Source: an uncultured Lachnospiraceae bacterium (GTDB taxonomy: Bacteria; Bacillota; Clostridia; Lachnospirales; Lachnospiraceae). Taken from it: a DNA stretch of 64,000 nucleotides. The stretch is from the NCBI GenBank assembly GCA_910586255.1, contig CAJUHR010000003.1, forward strand, positions 124,001-188,000, given 5' to 3'. Shown here one piece after another: positions 35,478 through 43,793 of the stretch. Within the stretch, counting starts at the first letter, position 1, and each line of letters begins with the position of its first letter. Below the pieces are notes generated by a model that saw only the letters and a program-made list of their open reading frames with translations, had not been told where the DNA came from and did not search any database. The position numbers and the translations under genes are program-made.

Positions 35478-36125
35478 ATGTGGAAGAAATGGAGAAGATC
35501 TGCGGCGTGGATGCTGGCAGTGCTCCTCATGTCCGTGGCGGTTTTGACGGGAGGCTGTGGAGGTGCCAGAGCATCCGGGGAGCCGGGGACTGTCGGCGGA
35601 CGGGGGCCGGCGGCGGAGAGCCGGGTGGAGCAGGAGCGCCAGACCGAGGAAAGCCAGGAAGAGGAGAATGAGGAAAAGCCGGAAAACCTGGCTGCGCAGG
35701 AGAGCGGGGAAGAGCCGGAAAGCCTGTCTGTGCAGGAGAGCGGGGAAGAACCGGATAAACAGGGAGATCGGGATGGTCTTTCGATTGAGGAGGACGGATC
35801 CTATACTTTGAAGGAGGAGGTAGCCCTGTATCTACATCTCTACGGACATCTTCCGGACAACTTTATTTCCAAGAGGGAGGCTCAGGAGCTTGGGTGGGAC
35901 AATAAAAAGAGAAATCTGGATCAGGTGGCTCCGGGAAAAAGCATAGGGGGAAGTCATTTTGGCAACTATGAGGGTATGCTTCCGGAGAAAAAAGGGCGTA
36001 AGTATTATGAGTGCGATCTGGAGTATGAGGGAGGATACCGGGGGGCAAAACGGTTAATCTATTCCAATGACGGGCTGATTTTTTATACGGAGGATCATTA
36101 TAAGACATTTGAGCAATTGTATTGA
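35478..36125 (+). CDS. Secreted or lipid-anchored barnase-family ribonuclease
   Basis: A 215-residue protein. A signal peptide (about residues 1-28, ending LTGGC, a weak lipobox) and an acidic low-complexity linker with a repeated (Q)ESGEEPE(S/D) unit (about 40-100) precede a barnase domain of about 110 residues. Barnase-equivalent residues are Lys27 in NFISKREAQ, Glu73 in YYECDLEY, Arg87 in AKRLIYS and His102 in EDHYKTF, all kept. Arg59 of the guanine-binding loop is Tyr (GNYEGMLP). ATG 35478 follows AAAGGCGGG. The barstar gene follows 45 bp later. It cleaves RNA outside the cell or in competitors. Confidence 0.93.
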   Translation: MWKKWRRSAAWMLAVLLMSVAVLTGGCGGARASGEPGTVGGRGPAAESRVEQERQTEESQEEENEEKPENLAAQESGEEPESLSVQESGEEPDKQGDRDGLSIEEDGSYTLKEEVALYLHLYGHLPDNFISKREAQELGWDNKKRNLDQVAPGKSIGGSHFGNYEGMLPEKKGRKYYECDLEYEGGYRGAKRLIYSNDGLIFYTEDHYKTFEQLY

Positions 36126-36170
36126 AAAAGAAACGGTTTAAGATATATGGCAGCGGAAAGGAGGGGCGCC

Positions 36171-36467
36171 ATGCAAAAGATTTTATTGGATTTTTGTGTA
36201 ACGAAAAGTAAGGAACAGGTGCATGATTATTTGGCATTGAAGTTTGAATTTCCGGATTATTATGGAAAAAATCTGGATGGACTTTACGATTTGCTGACAG
36301 AGAGCAGGGAAGATATCTGTGTCGGAGTGTTTGGGCTGGGAGAAAGGCCGGACAGGGATGAGGCGCTGACCAGGTATTTAAGGAGGGTTAGCCGGGTTTT
36401 TAAGGATGCACAGGAGGATAATCCTCATCTGTGTGTGATTTTCGAGAACTATGAGGATAATTTGTAA
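36171..36467 (+). CDS. Barstar-family ribonuclease inhibitor
   Basis: A 98-residue cytoplasmic immunity protein. The barnase-binding helix is kept as FPDYYGKNLDGLYDLL, matching LPEYYGENLDALWDCL of barstar, including Tyr29, Asp35 and Asp39. ATG 36171 follows GGAAAGGAGGGG; a start eight codons upstream is unlikely. It protects the producer from the neighbouring ribonuclease before export. It lies 26 bp from the next gene and is probably co-transcribed onward. Confidence 0.92.
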   Translation: MQKILLDFCVTKSKEQVHDYLALKFEFPDYYGKNLDGLYDLLTESREDICVGVFGLGERPDRDEALTRYLRRVSRVFKDAQEDNPHLCVIFENYEDNL

Positions 36468-36493
36468 TAGTAAGGAAACAAAGAGGGAATGTT

Positions 36494-37543
36494 ATGAGAA
36501 TCAAGCCGATACGGGATGTGAGAATCAGAAGTAAGCTGATACTTTTAGGTGTTATCTGTTTTTTTGGAATGTTTATTTTGGGGAAGGAGTCGGTTTCCAC
36601 TGCCCTAAAGATCAAGGAGGCAGGAGATGAAATGTCGGGAGTGTGGATGAATGCGGTGATTGCGGCGGAGGAGTTAAATACAGCCACCTCGGATTATCGG
36701 ATTCGGGAGAGCCGGCACGCGGTAACTACGGATCCGAAACTGATGCAGTCATTGGAGCAGGAGCTGGAGGCAATCCGGACAGATATTGAGCAAAAGTTTC
36801 TGGACTATTATGAGCTTCCTACCAGACAGGAGGACCAGGAGATCATAAAAAAGGCGGAGGAAGCCTGGAAGGAGTATCTGGAATATAGTGAGCAGCTGAT
36901 TGACACCAGCAAGGGGAATGACCGGGAGAAGGCCACAGTGATGATGATGGGCCGTTCTCAAGAGCTGTTTAATCAGGCCAGCGGACTGTTTTTGGATGCG
37001 GTGGCTCATGATAAGCGGGTAGTTCAGATTCATCAGAGCCAATCGGATGAGCTGTATCAAAGGACTTTGTACGTGAAGTATTGGGTTATTGGACTGGTTT
37101 CTCTGTTTATGGGCGGATTGATATTGTATCTGATTCACACTATTGAGAAGCCGGTGGAGGAGCTGTTGGACGGTGCAAGGCGGGTGACCAACGGAAATCT
37201 GGATGTGCGTCTTACCTGGCAGTCAGGAGATGAGTTAGGGACGCTGACAGATGCCATGAATCAGCTGATACAGAGGCTGGAGCTGATTGTGAAGGATGAG
37301 ACACGCATGTTTCGGGAGACTGCCAGTGAAGATTATTACGTAAAGTCTGCCTGTGAGCAGGCGTACAGGGGAGATTTTGCTCCGATTCTGTATGGATTTG
37401 CCAGTTTGCAAAGCCGGCTGAGAGCCACAAAACAGCGGCGGGAAGAAACAGAGGCAGCCATGCAAACAGAGCTGACCAATCAAAAAGAAGAGATGAGTAA
37501 GCTGCGGGGGAAGCTGAAAAATAAGAAAAACAGGCAAGGATAA
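36494..37543 (+). CDS. Membrane receptor with 4-helix sensor and HAMP domain but no output domain
   Basis: A 349-residue protein with TM1 at about residues 15-32, an extracellular helical bundle (MCP four-helix type), TM2 at about 195-215, and a HAMP domain (IEKPVEELLDGARRV to DELGTLTDAMNQL). A helical tail ending in a basic coiled coil follows (QKEEMSKLRGKLKNKKNRQG). No methyl-accepting signalling, kinase or cyclase domain is present, so it must act through a partner or be a truncated receptor. It starts after AAGAGGGAATGTT. recJ follows after 5 bp. Confidence 0.8.
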   Translation: MRIKPIRDVRIRSKLILLGVICFFGMFILGKESVSTALKIKEAGDEMSGVWMNAVIAAEELNTATSDYRIRESRHAVTTDPKLMQSLEQELEAIRTDIEQKFLDYYELPTRQEDQEIIKKAEEAWKEYLEYSEQLIDTSKGNDREKATVMMMGRSQELFNQASGLFLDAVAHDKRVVQIHQSQSDELYQRTLYVKYWVIGLVSLFMGGLILYLIHTIEKPVEELLDGARRVTNGNLDVRLTWQSGDELGTLTDAMNQLIQRLELIVKDETRMFRETASEDYYVKSACEQAYRGDFAPILYGFASLQSRLRATKQRREETEAAMQTELTNQKEEMSKLRGKLKNKKNRQG

Positions 37544-37548
37544 AGACA

Positions 37549-39300
37549 ATGAATAAGGACACCCAGGCAACATGGATGCTTCATGCCAAGAAAGCGGATT
37601 TTTCTGCCATAGGACAGCGTTTCCATATCAGTCCGGTGACGGCCAGACTGATTCGTAACCGGAATGTGGTGGGGGCGGAGGCCATTGACAGATATTTAAA
37701 CGGCACAATAAGAGATTTGTATGATCCGCATCTTTTAAAGGATATGGATCCTATGGTGGAAATTTTAAAGGAGAAGATTGAAAAAGGAGTGCGGATCCGG
37801 ATTGTGGGAGACTATGATATTGACGGGATCTGTTCCACCTACCTTTTGTATCAGGGACTGCGGCGCTGTGGCGCCAAGGCAGACTATCAGATTCCGGAAA
37901 GAATCCGGGACGGCTACGGGATCAATGAATCCATTATCCGGAGAGCTTATGAAGACAAAATTGATACCATTATTACCTGTGACAATGGTATCGCGGCATT
38001 TGAACAGGTTCGGATGGCCAAGGAGATGGGAATGACGGTTCTCATTACGGATCATCATGAGGTGCCCCGGGACGAGACGGGGAGAGAGCAGCCGCCGCCT
38101 GCGGATGCGGTGGTGAATCCCAAGCAGGAGGCCTGCGGTTATCCGTTTCCGGAAATCTGCGGAGGGGTGGTGGCCTATAAGCTGGTACAGGTATTGTACG
38201 AACAATTTCATGTGCCTGAGGAAGAATGGGAGAATATGCTGGAGTTTGCGGCCATTGCCACAGTGGGAGACGTAATGCGGCTTCAGGACGAGAACCGGCT
38301 CATTGTCCGGTGGGGATTAAAGAAGATGGCAAGGACTAACAGCCTGGGGCTTAAAAAGCTGGTGGAGGCCTGCAGCCTGGATATGGAAAACCTTACCGCC
38401 TATCACATCGGCTTTGTCATAGGTCCCTGTCTCAATGCCAGCGGAAGGCTTCAGACGGCAAAGCTGGCGCTGGAGCTGCTGCTCTGTGAGGATGAGGCGG
38501 AGGCGGCCCGGATGGCAGAGCAGCTGCGGGAGCTGAACGAAGAACGGAAGACCATGACCCAGGAGGGGGTGGATGAGGCTCTTTTGCAGGTGGAGGAACA
38601 ATATAAGGATGATTCGGTGCTGGTAATCTTTCTGCCGGACTGTCATGAGTCAGTTGCGGGCATCATCGCCGGGCGGGTGCGGGAGGCCTGGAACAGGCCG
38701 GTATTTGTGCTGACCAGGGGAGAGGGCTGTGTCAAGGGATCCGGCCGTTCCATTGAGGCGTACCATATGTACAGGGAAATGTGTAAGGTTTCGGAGCTGT
38801 TTCTGAAGTTTGGCGGGCATCCCATGGCAGCGGGATTTTCCATTGAGGAGCGTCATGTGGGTGAGCTTCGCCGGCGCCTCAATGAGCAGGCCACGCTAGG
38901 GCCGGAGGACTTTATTCCGAAAATATGGATTGATGTGGCAATGCCTCTGGAGTACATATCCGAGAGCCTCATCCGGGAGCTGAAGCTTTTGGAACCTTTT
39001 GGTCAGGGAAACGAAAAGCCTCAGTTTGCCTGGAAAAATCTTCATATTCGCAGTGTGAGGGTGCTGGGGAAAAACAGAAATGCAGTAAAGCTTACCCTGG
39101 TGACGGAGCAGGGCCTGGCTATGGACGGCATGCTCTTTGCGGAGGGGGATCGGTTTATGGAGGAGTTAGGGGAGCAGCGGACAATGGATGTGGTGTATTA
39201 TCCGGATGTAAATGAGTATAACGGACGAAAGAGCTTGCAGATTGTGATTCGGGCGTATAAGCTGCACGTTACAGTTCACGGGGCGGGGAAAACAGGATGA
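37549..39300 (+). CDS. recJ: Single-stranded-DNA-specific exonuclease RecJ
   Basis: A 583-residue DHH-family nuclease. DHH domain motifs are GDYDIDGICSTYLL, CDNGIAAFEQV and TDHHEVP; the DHHA1 motif is SGRSIEAYHMY...KFGGHPMAAGFS; then the OB-type C-terminal domain (LLEPFGQGNEKP). It degrades ssDNA 5' to 3' in recombination and repair, needing Mn/Mg. The last codons (VTVHGAGKTG) overlap the left arm of the intergenic element at 39268, so the C-terminus appears to have been rewritten by a repeat insertion. It is in one unit with the upstream genes. Confidence 0.93.
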   Translation: MNKDTQATWMLHAKKADFSAIGQRFHISPVTARLIRNRNVVGAEAIDRYLNGTIRDLYDPHLLKDMDPMVEILKEKIEKGVRIRIVGDYDIDGICSTYLLYQGLRRCGAKADYQIPERIRDGYGINESIIRRAYEDKIDTIITCDNGIAAFEQVRMAKEMGMTVLITDHHEVPRDETGREQPPPADAVVNPKQEACGYPFPEICGGVVAYKLVQVLYEQFHVPEEEWENMLEFAAIATVGDVMRLQDENRLIVRWGLKKMARTNSLGLKKLVEACSLDMENLTAYHIGFVIGPCLNASGRLQTAKLALELLLCEDEAEAARMAEQLRELNEERKTMTQEGVDEALLQVEEQYKDDSVLVIFLPDCHESVAGIIAGRVREAWNRPVFVLTRGEGCVKGSGRSIEAYHMYREMCKVSELFLKFGGHPMAAGFSIEERHVGELRRRLNEQATLGPEDFIPKIWIDVAMPLEYISESLIRELKLLEPFGQGNEKPQFAWKNLHIRSVRVLGKNRNAVKLTLVTEQGLAMDGMLFAEGDRFMEELGEQRTMDVVYYPDVNEYNGRKSLQIVIRAYKLHVTVHGAGKTG

Positions 39301-39418
39301 AAACAGGCGTCAAGCTTGCTTGTAAGACTGTTTTCATTCTGCTTTCCATATCGGGTGAACGCCCGATGCTTCTTGTTCGGCGGAGCCGGACAAGAAGATG
39401 CCCCCCGTGAACAGTAAC
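39268..39418. repeat. 151-bp structured interspersed element, copy A
   Basis: The outer stem is GTTACAGTTCACGGGG (39268-39283) with CCCCGTGAACAGTAAC (39403-39418). Hairpin 1 is 39287-39306 with 39328-39347 (18 of 20 paired), loop GCGTCAAGCTTGCTTGTAAGA. Hairpin 2 is TCGGG...CCCGA (39351-39366). Hairpin 3 is CTTCTTG (39369-39375) with CAAGAAG (39391-39397). The copy at 63683-63833, reverse oriented, has the same length, order and loop sequences but different stem sequences. Confidence 0.85.
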
Positions 39419-39457
39419 GGCTGCACCCATAGTGGCTGTGAATAGTAGCTATAGAAC

Positions 39458-39487
39458 TTGACACAGGATGAGATGCTGTACTATAAT
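39458..39487 (+). promoter_or_regulatory. Promoter of glyA
   Basis: TTGACA (39458-39463), 18 bp, TATAAT (39482-39487), about 100 bp before the start codon. Confidence 0.8.
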
Positions 39488-39513
39488 CGGAAAAGCATAA
39501 TTGCAGAAAACGG

Positions 39514-39537
39514 GGCACTGGAGAAACGACCAGTGCC
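39514..39537 (+). promoter_or_regulatory. Leader hairpin of glyA
   Basis: GGCACTGG / CCAGTGCC followed by TTT lies between promoter and start. It is a possible attenuator or mRNA-stabilising stem; no riboswitch family was recognised. Confidence 0.45.
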
Positions 39538-39584
39538 TTTACGGTAATTGACGGCAAAGGTCATCAGAAGAAAAGGAGACAATC

Positions 39585-40835
39585 ATGGTAAACGAGATTA
39601 TGAAACGGATTACAGCTTACGATCCGGAGGTTGGAAAAGCGATTGAGCAGGAGGCCGGGCGTCAGAGACGGAATCTGGAGCTGATTGCATCGGAAAATAT
39701 TGTGTCAGAGCCGGTGATGATGGCAATGGGAACCGTGCTGACCAACAAATACGCGGAGGGCTATTCCGGCAAGCGCTATTACGGAGGCTGTGAATATGTG
39801 GATGTGGTGGAGACCATTGCCATTGAACGGGCGAAAAAGCTGTTTCAATGTGATTATGCCAACGTTCAGCCTCATTCCGGCGCTCAGGCCAATATGGCAG
39901 TGTTTGTGGCCATGCTAAAGCCGGGAGACACGGTTATGGGAATGAACCTGGACCATGGCGGTCATCTGACCCATGGAAGCCCGGTGAATTTTTCCGGACT
40001 GTATTTTAATATTGTGCCCTACGGTGTCAATGATGAGGGCTATATCGATTATGATGAGCTGGAGAGGATTGCCGTTGAAAGCAAGCCCAAGCTGATAGTG
40101 GCAGGCGCCAGCGCCTATGCCAGAGAGATTGATTTCAAGCGGTTCCGTCAGGTGGCTGACAAAGTGGGAGCCTTTTTGATGGTGGATATGGCTCACATTG
40201 CAGGGCTTGTGGCGGCCGGTGAGCATCCCAGCCCCATTCCCTATGCCGATGTGGTGACAACCACCACCCACAAGACCTTAAGAGGACCCAGAGGCGGCAT
40301 GATTCTTGCCAACAAAGAGGCGGCAGACAGGTTTAATTTTAATAAGGCTATTTTCCCGGGAACCCAGGGCGGCCCCTTAGAGCATGTGATTGCGGCAAAG
40401 GCAGTCTGCTTCGGGGAGGCTCTAAAGCCGGAGTTTAAGGCCTACCAGGCTCAGGTGAAAAAGAACGCGGCGGCCCTGGCCCAGGCTCTTAAGAAGATGG
40501 GCTTTAATATTCTTACAGGAGGAACGGACAACCATCTGATGTTAGTGGATCTGAGGGGGATGGACGTGTCCGGCAAAGAGCTTCAGAATCGCTGTGATGC
40601 AGTTTATATTACTCTTAATAAAAATACGGTTCCCAATGACCCCAGAAGTCCCTTTGTGACCTCAGGCGTGCGGATCGGCACACCTGCCATTACCTCCCGG
40701 GGCCTGACGGAGGCCGATATGCCAAAGATTGCAGAGTGTGTCTGGCTGGCAGCCACGGATTTTGAGAACAAGGCAGATTATATCCGGGCAGAGGTGACAA
40801 AGCTTTGTGACAAATATCCCATTTATCAGGGGTAA
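39585..40835 (+). CDS. glyA: Serine hydroxymethyltransferase
   Basis: A 416-residue PLP enzyme of normal length. Motifs are RNLELIASENIVS, NKYAEGYSGKRYYGGCEYVD, the PLP-lysine segment VVTTTTHKTLRGPRGG and TPAITSRGL. It interconverts serine and glycine with tetrahydrofolate in the cytoplasm. It starts after AAAAGGAGACAATC and stands alone between its promoter and the rpsF promoter. Confidence 0.97.
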   Translation: MVNEIMKRITAYDPEVGKAIEQEAGRQRRNLELIASENIVSEPVMMAMGTVLTNKYAEGYSGKRYYGGCEYVDVVETIAIERAKKLFQCDYANVQPHSGAQANMAVFVAMLKPGDTVMGMNLDHGGHLTHGSPVNFSGLYFNIVPYGVNDEGYIDYDELERIAVESKPKLIVAGASAYAREIDFKRFRQVADKVGAFLMVDMAHIAGLVAAGEHPSPIPYADVVTTTTHKTLRGPRGGMILANKEAADRFNFNKAIFPGTQGGPLEHVIAAKAVCFGEALKPEFKAYQAQVKKNAAALAQALKKMGFNILTGGTDNHLMLVDLRGMDVSGKELQNRCDAVYITLNKNTVPNDPRSPFVTSGVRIGTPAITSRGLTEADMPKIAECVWLAATDFENKADYIRAEVTKLCDKYPIYQG

Positions 40836-40849
40836 AAGCGAAAAAGTGC

Positions 40850-40878
40850 TTGCAATCCATGGCAGATTCTGTTAAAAT
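40850..40878 (+). promoter_or_regulatory. Promoter of rpsF-ssb-rpsR
   Basis: TTGCAA (40850-40855), 17 bp, TAAAAT (40873-40878). Confidence 0.72.
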
Positions 40879-40899
40879 ATTTATCCGTGACACAATATT

Positions 40900-40941
40900 C
40901 CTTGCTCCTGAGACTGGAATCAGGGGCCAGAGACCACAAGG
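40900..40941 (+). promoter_or_regulatory. rpsF leader stem, possible S6:S18 feedback site
   Basis: CCTTG (40900-40904) can pair with CAAGG (40937-40941), which includes part of the ribosome site, around an inner stem CTCCTGA / TCAGGGG. S6:S18 complexes are known to repress rpsF operons through leader RNA. That this is such a site is inference from position and shape. Confidence 0.4.
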
Positions 40942-40951
40942 AGGTAAAGCA

Positions 40952-41245
40952 ATGAACAAATACGAGTTAGCAGTTGTTCTGAGCGCAAAACTCGAAGATG
41001 AAGAGAGAGCGGCAGCATTGGAGAAGGTACAGGGGTATATCACCCGTTTCGGCGGTACTGTGACCAATGTGGATGACTGGGGCAAAAAGAGACTTGCCTA
41101 CGAGATCCAGAAGATGAAAGAAGCTTTCTACTACTTCATTCAGTTCGAGTCAGAGGATTCCAACTGCCCCAACGAAGTGGAAGCCCACATTCGTATTATG
41201 GAGCCGGTGATCCGCTATCTTTGCGTTAAGCAGGACGAGCAGTAA
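40952..41245 (+). CDS. rpsF: Ribosomal protein bS6
   Basis: A 97-residue protein beginning MNKYELAVVLSAKLEDEERA, with VTNVDDWGKKRLAYEIQK and the C-terminal IRYLCVKQDE typical of S6. ATG 40952 follows AAGGAGGTAAAGCA; the longer open frame upstream is leader. It is the first gene of the conserved rpsF-ssb-rpsR operon. Confidence 0.96.
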   Translation: MNKYELAVVLSAKLEDEERAAALEKVQGYITRFGGTVTNVDDWGKKRLAYEIQKMKEAFYYFIQFESEDSNCPNEVEAHIRIMEPVIRYLCVKQDEQ

Positions 41246-41283
41246 GCAATAGACGACCAGCTTAAAAAAGGAAGAGTGATGGT

Positions 41284-41751
41284 ATGAATAGAGTAATTCT
41301 TATGGGTAGACTGACCAGAGATCCGGAGGTAAGATATTCTCAGGGAGAGCGTTCCATGGCAATTGCCAGGTACACCCTTGCGGTTGACCGCAGAGGCCGT
41401 GCCAGGAACCAGGACGGCGACCAGGGACAGACAGCGGATTTTATTAATATTGTGGCATTTGACCGGGCGGGGGAGTTTGCTGAGAAGTATTTCCGTCAGG
41501 GAATGAGAGTGCTGGTTTCTGGCCGCATCCAGACAGGCAGCTACACAAACAGAGAAGGTCAGCGTGTTTATACCACGGAGGTTATTGTGGATGATCAGGA
41601 GTTTGCCGACAGCAAGAATGCAGGCGGCGGGGACAGCGGCGGTGGTTATGGCTATCAGCCCACCTCCAGACCGGCTCCCTCCAGCGCGATCGGCGATGGC
41701 TTTATGAACATCCCGGATGGTGTGGAAGATGAAGGTTTGCCCTTCAACTAG
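41284..41751 (+). CDS. ssb: Single-stranded DNA-binding protein
   Basis: A 155-residue protein with an N-terminal OB fold (MNRVILMGRLTRDPEVRYSQ, ADFINIVAFDRAGEFAEKYF, VLVSGRIQTGSY), a Gly-rich linker and the acidic tip EDEGLPFN, which recruits repair proteins. It lies between rpsF and rpsR, the standard position for the essential SSB. Confidence 0.96.
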   Translation: MNRVILMGRLTRDPEVRYSQGERSMAIARYTLAVDRRGRARNQDGDQGQTADFINIVAFDRAGEFAEKYFRQGMRVLVSGRIQTGSYTNREGQRVYTTEVIVDDQEFADSKNAGGGDSGGGYGYQPTSRPAPSSAIGDGFMNIPDGVEDEGLPFN

Positions 41752-41807
41752 GCAGACAGGCTTTTGAGTTGAAAGGCATGGATTAATCGAAGAAGGAGGC
41801 AGTACCA

Positions 41808-42074
41808 ATGGCATTCAATAAATCGGATAAGCCCGAAGGCGCCAAAGTGAGAAGAGGCGGCGTTCGCAGAAGAAAAAAAGTGTGTGTGTTCTGTGGTGAG
41901 AAAAATGGTGTGATTGATTACAAGGACACCAATAAGCTGAAAAGATATGTATCCGAGAGAGGCAAGATTCTTCCCAGAAGAATCACAGGTAACTGTGCAA
42001 AGCATCAGAGAGCGTTGACGGTTGCCATTAAGAGAGCGCGCCATATTTCTCTTATGCCTTATACCTGCGACTAA
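41808..42074 (+). CDS. rpsR: Ribosomal protein bS18
   Basis: An 88-residue basic protein with a cysteine-containing form (VCVFCGEK...NCAKHQ) that may bind zinc, and the conserved YKDTNKLKRYVSERGKI and RQRAL-like KHQRALTVAIKRAR blocks. It starts after AGAAGGAGGCAGTACC and is followed by the operon terminator. Confidence 0.96.
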   Translation: MAFNKSDKPEGAKVRRGGVRRRKKVCVFCGEKNGVIDYKDTNKLKRYVSERGKILPRRITGNCAKHQRALTVAIKRARHISLMPYTCD

Positions 42075-42090
42075 GGAGGAACGGGTTTTA

Positions 42091-42119
42091 CCCCCGAAGC
42101 CAAGGCTTCGGGGGTTTTT
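42091..42119 (+). terminator. Terminator of rpsF-ssb-rpsR
   Basis: CCCCCGAAGCC / GGCTTCGGGGG with an AA loop, followed by TTTTT. Confidence 0.92.
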
Positions 42120-42263
42120 GAATTTATGCGTCTAGTACCGCACTGCGGAAATTTCGGTGAATTCACCACTAGCAGCGCAGGCTTGCTTGTAAAAGAACCC
42201 TGATACACCTGACATGAATAATATTTTTCATTCACTCATATTACAAGTAAACATAAAAAACGG

Positions 42264-42292
42264 TTGTCAAAAACCGTTGACTATATTAGAAT
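42264..42292 (+). promoter_or_regulatory. Promoter of the kinase/MinD-like genes
   Basis: TTGTCA (42264-42269), 17 bp, TAGAAT (42287-42292). This places the transcript start near 42299, downstream of the first in-frame ATG at 42214. A short relic of the CTTGCTTGTAA repeat is at 42182-42193. Confidence 0.62.
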
Positions 42293-42324
42293 ATGGATAC
42301 GGAGATTATTGGGGGAAAAAGGAG

Positions 42325-43761
42325 GTGAACAGGTTCGGAAGCACCTTACTATTTGGAAAATATCAGTTGTGTCGGCTGCTGGGCCGCGGAAGGAGCGGGA
42401 CTGTTTATTTGGCAAAGCACAGAGACCTGGAGGAATACAGGGCTATCAAGCAGGTGCCAAAGAGCCGCATAGATTACGCTCAATTCCGAAAGGAAGCGCT
42501 GATACTGAAAGATATCCGTCATCCGGGGATACCGATTGTGTACGACCTGGAGGAGGATGAGGATTTCTGTTATCTGATTGAGGAGTATTTGGAAGGAGAT
42601 TCGCTGTACGCCCTTGTTTCTGACATGGGGCATTTTTCAAAGGCAATGACGGTCCAATATGGGATCCAGATTTGCCATCTGGTGAGTGTCTTGCATTCAG
42701 CAAGCCCTATCCCTATTTTGTATTTGGATTTACAACCCAAAAATCTGTTGGTATGCGATGATACCATAAAATTAGTGGATTTTGACCACGCGGTTTACTT
42801 GGAAGAGGCGGAGCATCTGACAAAGCGCTATGGAACGGTTGGCTGTGCCGCTCCGGAGCAATACACAGGAGAAGAATTGAACGAGAGAACGGACATTTAT
42901 GCCATTGGTGCTGTCCTCTGCTATATGCTGACCGGGGAATATCCGGAAAACGGACCTGTGTATCCGGGAGAGCGGATTGGTCGGTGTCTTACAAAGGTGA
43001 TCTGCGCCTGTCTGAGAAAGGACCCTCAGAAACGGTATGAATCGGCAGACCAATTGAGAAGGGATTTGGAAAATATTCAGGAGCAGATAGATAAAAAAGA
43101 AAAAGGTGTATTTCGGAAGAACCCGAAATTATCTCTGACGATTGCTGTGGCGGGCGCTTTTCCGGGCGCGGGTGCAACACACACGGCAATCAGCCTTGCC
43201 GTATATTTAAGACGGCGGGGATTATCCGTATTATATGAAGAGCGGAATGATTCCGGCGCGATCCGTCAGATGACAGATTGTGCAAAAAGCAGCATGGATC
43301 CGTATGGAATTTACCGGATTCATGGCCTGTCTGTGCTTCCTTTTTACGGGGATGCTGTAAAGCTTCAATCCCGCCCCTATCAGGTGGTAATTCGGGATTA
43401 CGGTATTTTTCGGGAAGCATTTGCGCGGGAGCCGGCAGACGGATATCTGCTGGTCTGCGGAAGTAAGCCCTGGCAGTGGAAGCGTGCCAGGAGTGCTGTT
43501 CAGTTTCCGGGGAATCCTCCGGGAATGGCGGTTATCTACAATCAGTTCTGCGGGCGGCTTGCAGTGAAGCTGCCCGGTCCGGCAAAGGGGACGGAATGTT
43601 TCCTGATGCCAGATAGTCCCAATCCATTTGTGTGTACAAGAGAAGTGAGAAGAGTTTTCGACCAGCTGTTTTGGTCGTTGTCCGGTGAGCAGGCGGGAGG
43701 CGCAATACGAAAAATTTGGGGAAAAATAAAAAAATTTTGGACCCTAAAGGGTTGTTTATAG
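42325..43761 (+). CDS. Protein kinase fused to a degenerate MinD/ParA-like domain
   Basis: About 478 residues. An N-terminal Hanks-type kinase has the glycine loop LLGRGRSGTVYLAK, Lys42 in RAIKQ, the catalytic loop YLDLQPKNLL (Asp135), DFD at 152-154 in place of DFG, and CAAPEQY. Residues about 270-478 form a SIMIBI-like domain with a P-loop GAFPGAGATHTA lacking the usual Lys. The end (GKIKKFWTLKGCL) may be soluble. The start is uncertain: GTG 42325 sits on AAAAAGGAG, and 42214 lies before the promoter. The next gene encodes a similar MinD-like domain. Its target is unknown. Confidence 0.78.
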   Translation: MNRFGSTLLFGKYQLCRLLGRGRSGTVYLAKHRDLEEYRAIKQVPKSRIDYAQFRKEALILKDIRHPGIPIVYDLEEDEDFCYLIEEYLEGDSLYALVSDMGHFSKAMTVQYGIQICHLVSVLHSASPIPILYLDLQPKNLLVCDDTIKLVDFDHAVYLEEAEHLTKRYGTVGCAAPEQYTGEELNERTDIYAIGAVLCYMLTGEYPENGPVYPGERIGRCLTKVICACLRKDPQKRYESADQLRRDLENIQEQIDKKEKGVFRKNPKLSLTIAVAGAFPGAGATHTAISLAVYLRRRGLSVLYEERNDSGAIRQMTDCAKSSMDPYGIYRIHGLSVLPFYGDAVKLQSRPYQVVIRDYGIFREAFAREPADGYLLVCGSKPWQWKRARSAVQFPGNPPGMAVIYNQFCGRLAVKLPGPAKGTECFLMPDSPNPFVCTREVRRVFDQLFWSLSGEQAGGAIRKIWGKIKKFWTLKGCL

Positions 43762-43793
43762 GTAAAAAAGCGCCGGAAAATTCCTGGCGGACT

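Noticed and set aside
39268..39418. CRISPR-like or tRNA-like interpretation of the multi-stem element
   Set aside because: There are no regularly spaced direct repeats, and the stems do not match tRNA arm lengths or carry a T-loop.
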